64,000 nucleotides of DNA from Gammaproteobacteria bacterium HGW-Gammaproteobacteria-11 (GTDB lineage: Bacteria; Pseudomonadota; Gammaproteobacteria; Pseudomonadales; Pseudomonadaceae), in the NCBI GenBank assembly GCA_002840055.1, contig PGZJ01000008.1, positions 1-64,000 on the forward strand, given 5' to 3'. Shown here one piece after another: positions 63,096-64,000 of this stretch. Numbering within the stretch: position 1 is the stretch's first letter; each line of letters opens with the position of its first letter. The notes under the pieces are model-generated. The model ran no database searches. It was not told the origin of the DNA and was given only the letters and a program-made list of their open reading frames with translations. The translations under genes and the position numbers were made by a program.

Positions 63096-63426
63096 CTCTG
63101 TCTACTGTTGCAGGCGGTTGTATGCACCTGGCTGCGTTGCCAATTGCCGTAAGCAGCTTAACAGACCGTCATCGCTCAGAGGCCAGCATGCCACTCATCC
63201 CGCCATAAAGAGGATGAATAGGCGACCATCAAATACCTGATAAAGCGTTGCAGCCACCGGAACAGAAAGCTCCCGCCACCACCTGCGGTCTTTCAGCTTC
63301 AGGCGTTCCCGCACCCCTCAACCTCAGCCCGACCAACTGCCTTGACGCTGTCCATAAGCCAAACTAGTCCTTTATGCGCACGTATTGTCTTTCTGTCTCA
63401 TAAAAACAACTTATTGGAGATTGATC
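63096..63426. other. Intergenic region with a possible promoter
   Basis: 331 bp without a gene. TTGACG (63342-63347), a 17-bp spacer and TAGTCC (63365-63370) form a weak promoter for the following hydrolase; TTGGAG lies before its ATG. Nothing else was recognised. Confidence 0.4.
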
Positions 63427-64000
63427 ATGACGTCCTACCCAAGCGGTTTGCCTCTGACATCAACCCCACCCGGCCGCAGCCAAAGCCAGCTCTGGGCCCG
63501 ACTTGCCTGCGGTCTGGCGCTGAGCTGGTCGGCTGCCAGTCTGGCGGCGCCCGGGCTCGAAGGCCCGATCCCGGGTAGTCCGCCGGGGGACCGTAACGCG
63601 GCTGCCGTGGAAGAGACCTATCCCTTCTTCAGTGCGCTGGGTCTGCATCGGTCGGGTTATATGGAAGAGGAGTACTACCTGTCCGGTGAGGCCGATGCCT
63701 ATGCCACAGATGGCAGCCTGCTGGCTGAAGACGTGCCTTACCGCACCCGGATCATCATTCGGCGGCCGGTGTCGCAGTCAAAGTTCAACGGCTCGGTATT
63801 GCTGGAATGGCAGAATGTGACGGCCGGCTATGATCTGGATGCGTTATGGACACCCAATCAGTTGATGCGTGAAGGCTATGTCTGGGTCGGGGTGTCGGCG
63901 CAGCGTGTCGGTGTGGATCATTTGAAAGGCTGGAGTCCGGCACGTTACGGCAGCCTTGATGTCACCGCCGAGGGGGCTTATATCACCGACCAGCTGTCGT
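63427..64000 (+). CDS. Alpha/beta hydrolase domain-containing protein (Abhydrolase_10-like), partial
   Basis: The first 191 codons of a gene that runs off the window. A signal peptide (CGLALSWSAASLA) follows a longish N-terminus. After it come NGSVLLEWQNVTAGYDLDAL, EGYVWVGVSAQRVGVDHL and ARYGSLDVTAEG, characteristic of the exported alpha/beta hydrolase family PF20091 (Abhydrolase_10). GGAG lies seven bases before the ATG at 63427. The nucleophile and the rest of the domain lie beyond the window. Substrate unknown. Confidence 0.8.
   Translation, partial: MTSYPSGLPLTSTPPGRSQSQLWARLACGLALSWSAASLAAPGLEGPIPGSPPGDRNAAAVEETYPFFSALGLHRSGYMEEEYYLSGEADAYATDGSLLAEDVPYRTRIIIRRPVSQSKFNGSVLLEWQNVTAGYDLDALWTPNQLMREGYVWVGVSAQRVGVDHLKGWSPARYGSLDVTAEGAYITDQLS

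Overview
The window looks like chromosome of a marine or environmental pseudomonad (Pseudomonas/Halopseudomonas-like gammaproteobacterium). The reasons are the gene order recC-recB-recD, an aliphatic amidase whose catalytic residues and residue numbering match Pseudomonas AmiE, a neighbouring AmiB-type Clp ATPase, an MvaT-like oligomerisation domain, and moderately high-GC codon use. No rRNA, tRNA, CRISPR array, integrase or intact insertion sequence was recognised. The organism assignment is inference.

Layout. 1-250: a terminator and two short blocks of heptanucleotide tandem repeats. 253-4641: a nitrogen/amide-flavoured cluster (MetX-like alpha/beta hydrolase, GlnT/GmaS-type glutamine synthetase, orphan periplasmic binding protein, TetR regulator) with a perfect 15-bp inverted repeat over the divergent promoter. 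4828-7441: outer-membrane barrel protein and alkylsulfatase, convergent on a shared terminator. 7736-10127: carboxynorspermidine decarboxylase and dehydrogenase, the alternative polyamine route. 10188-11882: a lipoprotein made of four VOC domains in an ABAB order. 12065-13414: a gamma-glutamylpolyamine synthetase homologue. 13503-22737: recC, recB and recD with 4-nt overlaps.

22869-27487 is an isolated type VI secretion effector module: a PAAR-Tle1 (DUF2235) lipase followed by four tandem DUF2931-like lipoproteins, the presumed immunity proteins, whose sequences form a two-allele mosaic. 27861-38275 is a surface-structure locus: a 2784-residue inverse autotransporter with a beta-helix passenger carrying a large internal duplication, three tandem tail-collar (MdpB-like) proteins and a GNAT acetyltransferase, facing a DUF6916 gene. 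38598-42056 is a minus-strand gamma-glutamyl trio (gamma-glutamyltransferase, amidoligase, class I glutamine amidotransferase). 42154-42342 encodes an MvaT-like protein lacking the DNA-binding half. 42347-44668 holds a Baeyer-Villiger-type monooxygenase divergent from a TetR regulator.

44682-58056 is a short-chain amide utilisation locus. On the minus strand are a hybrid histidine kinase fused to an NCS1 permease plus a cysteine-rich segment, and its LuxR-type response regulator. On the plus strand are a UrtABCDE-type ABC importer with a twin-arginine-like signal on the binding protein, AmiE, an AmiB-like ATPase, FmdA and FmdB. The expected logic is: the permease-kinase senses an amide or related compound, the regulator activates, UrtABCDE-like proteins import amides, AmiE and FmdA release ammonia. 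A 39-bp composite element (30 of 39 identical, same internal spacing) occurs upstream of both the binding-protein gene and fmdA and is the best candidate operator. 58283-61854 holds an AraC regulator, a Fur-box-controlled TonB-dependent receptor and a small unknown protein. 61872-63095 is a YcaQ/AlkX-like DNA glycosylase. The window ends inside an alpha/beta hydrolase gene.
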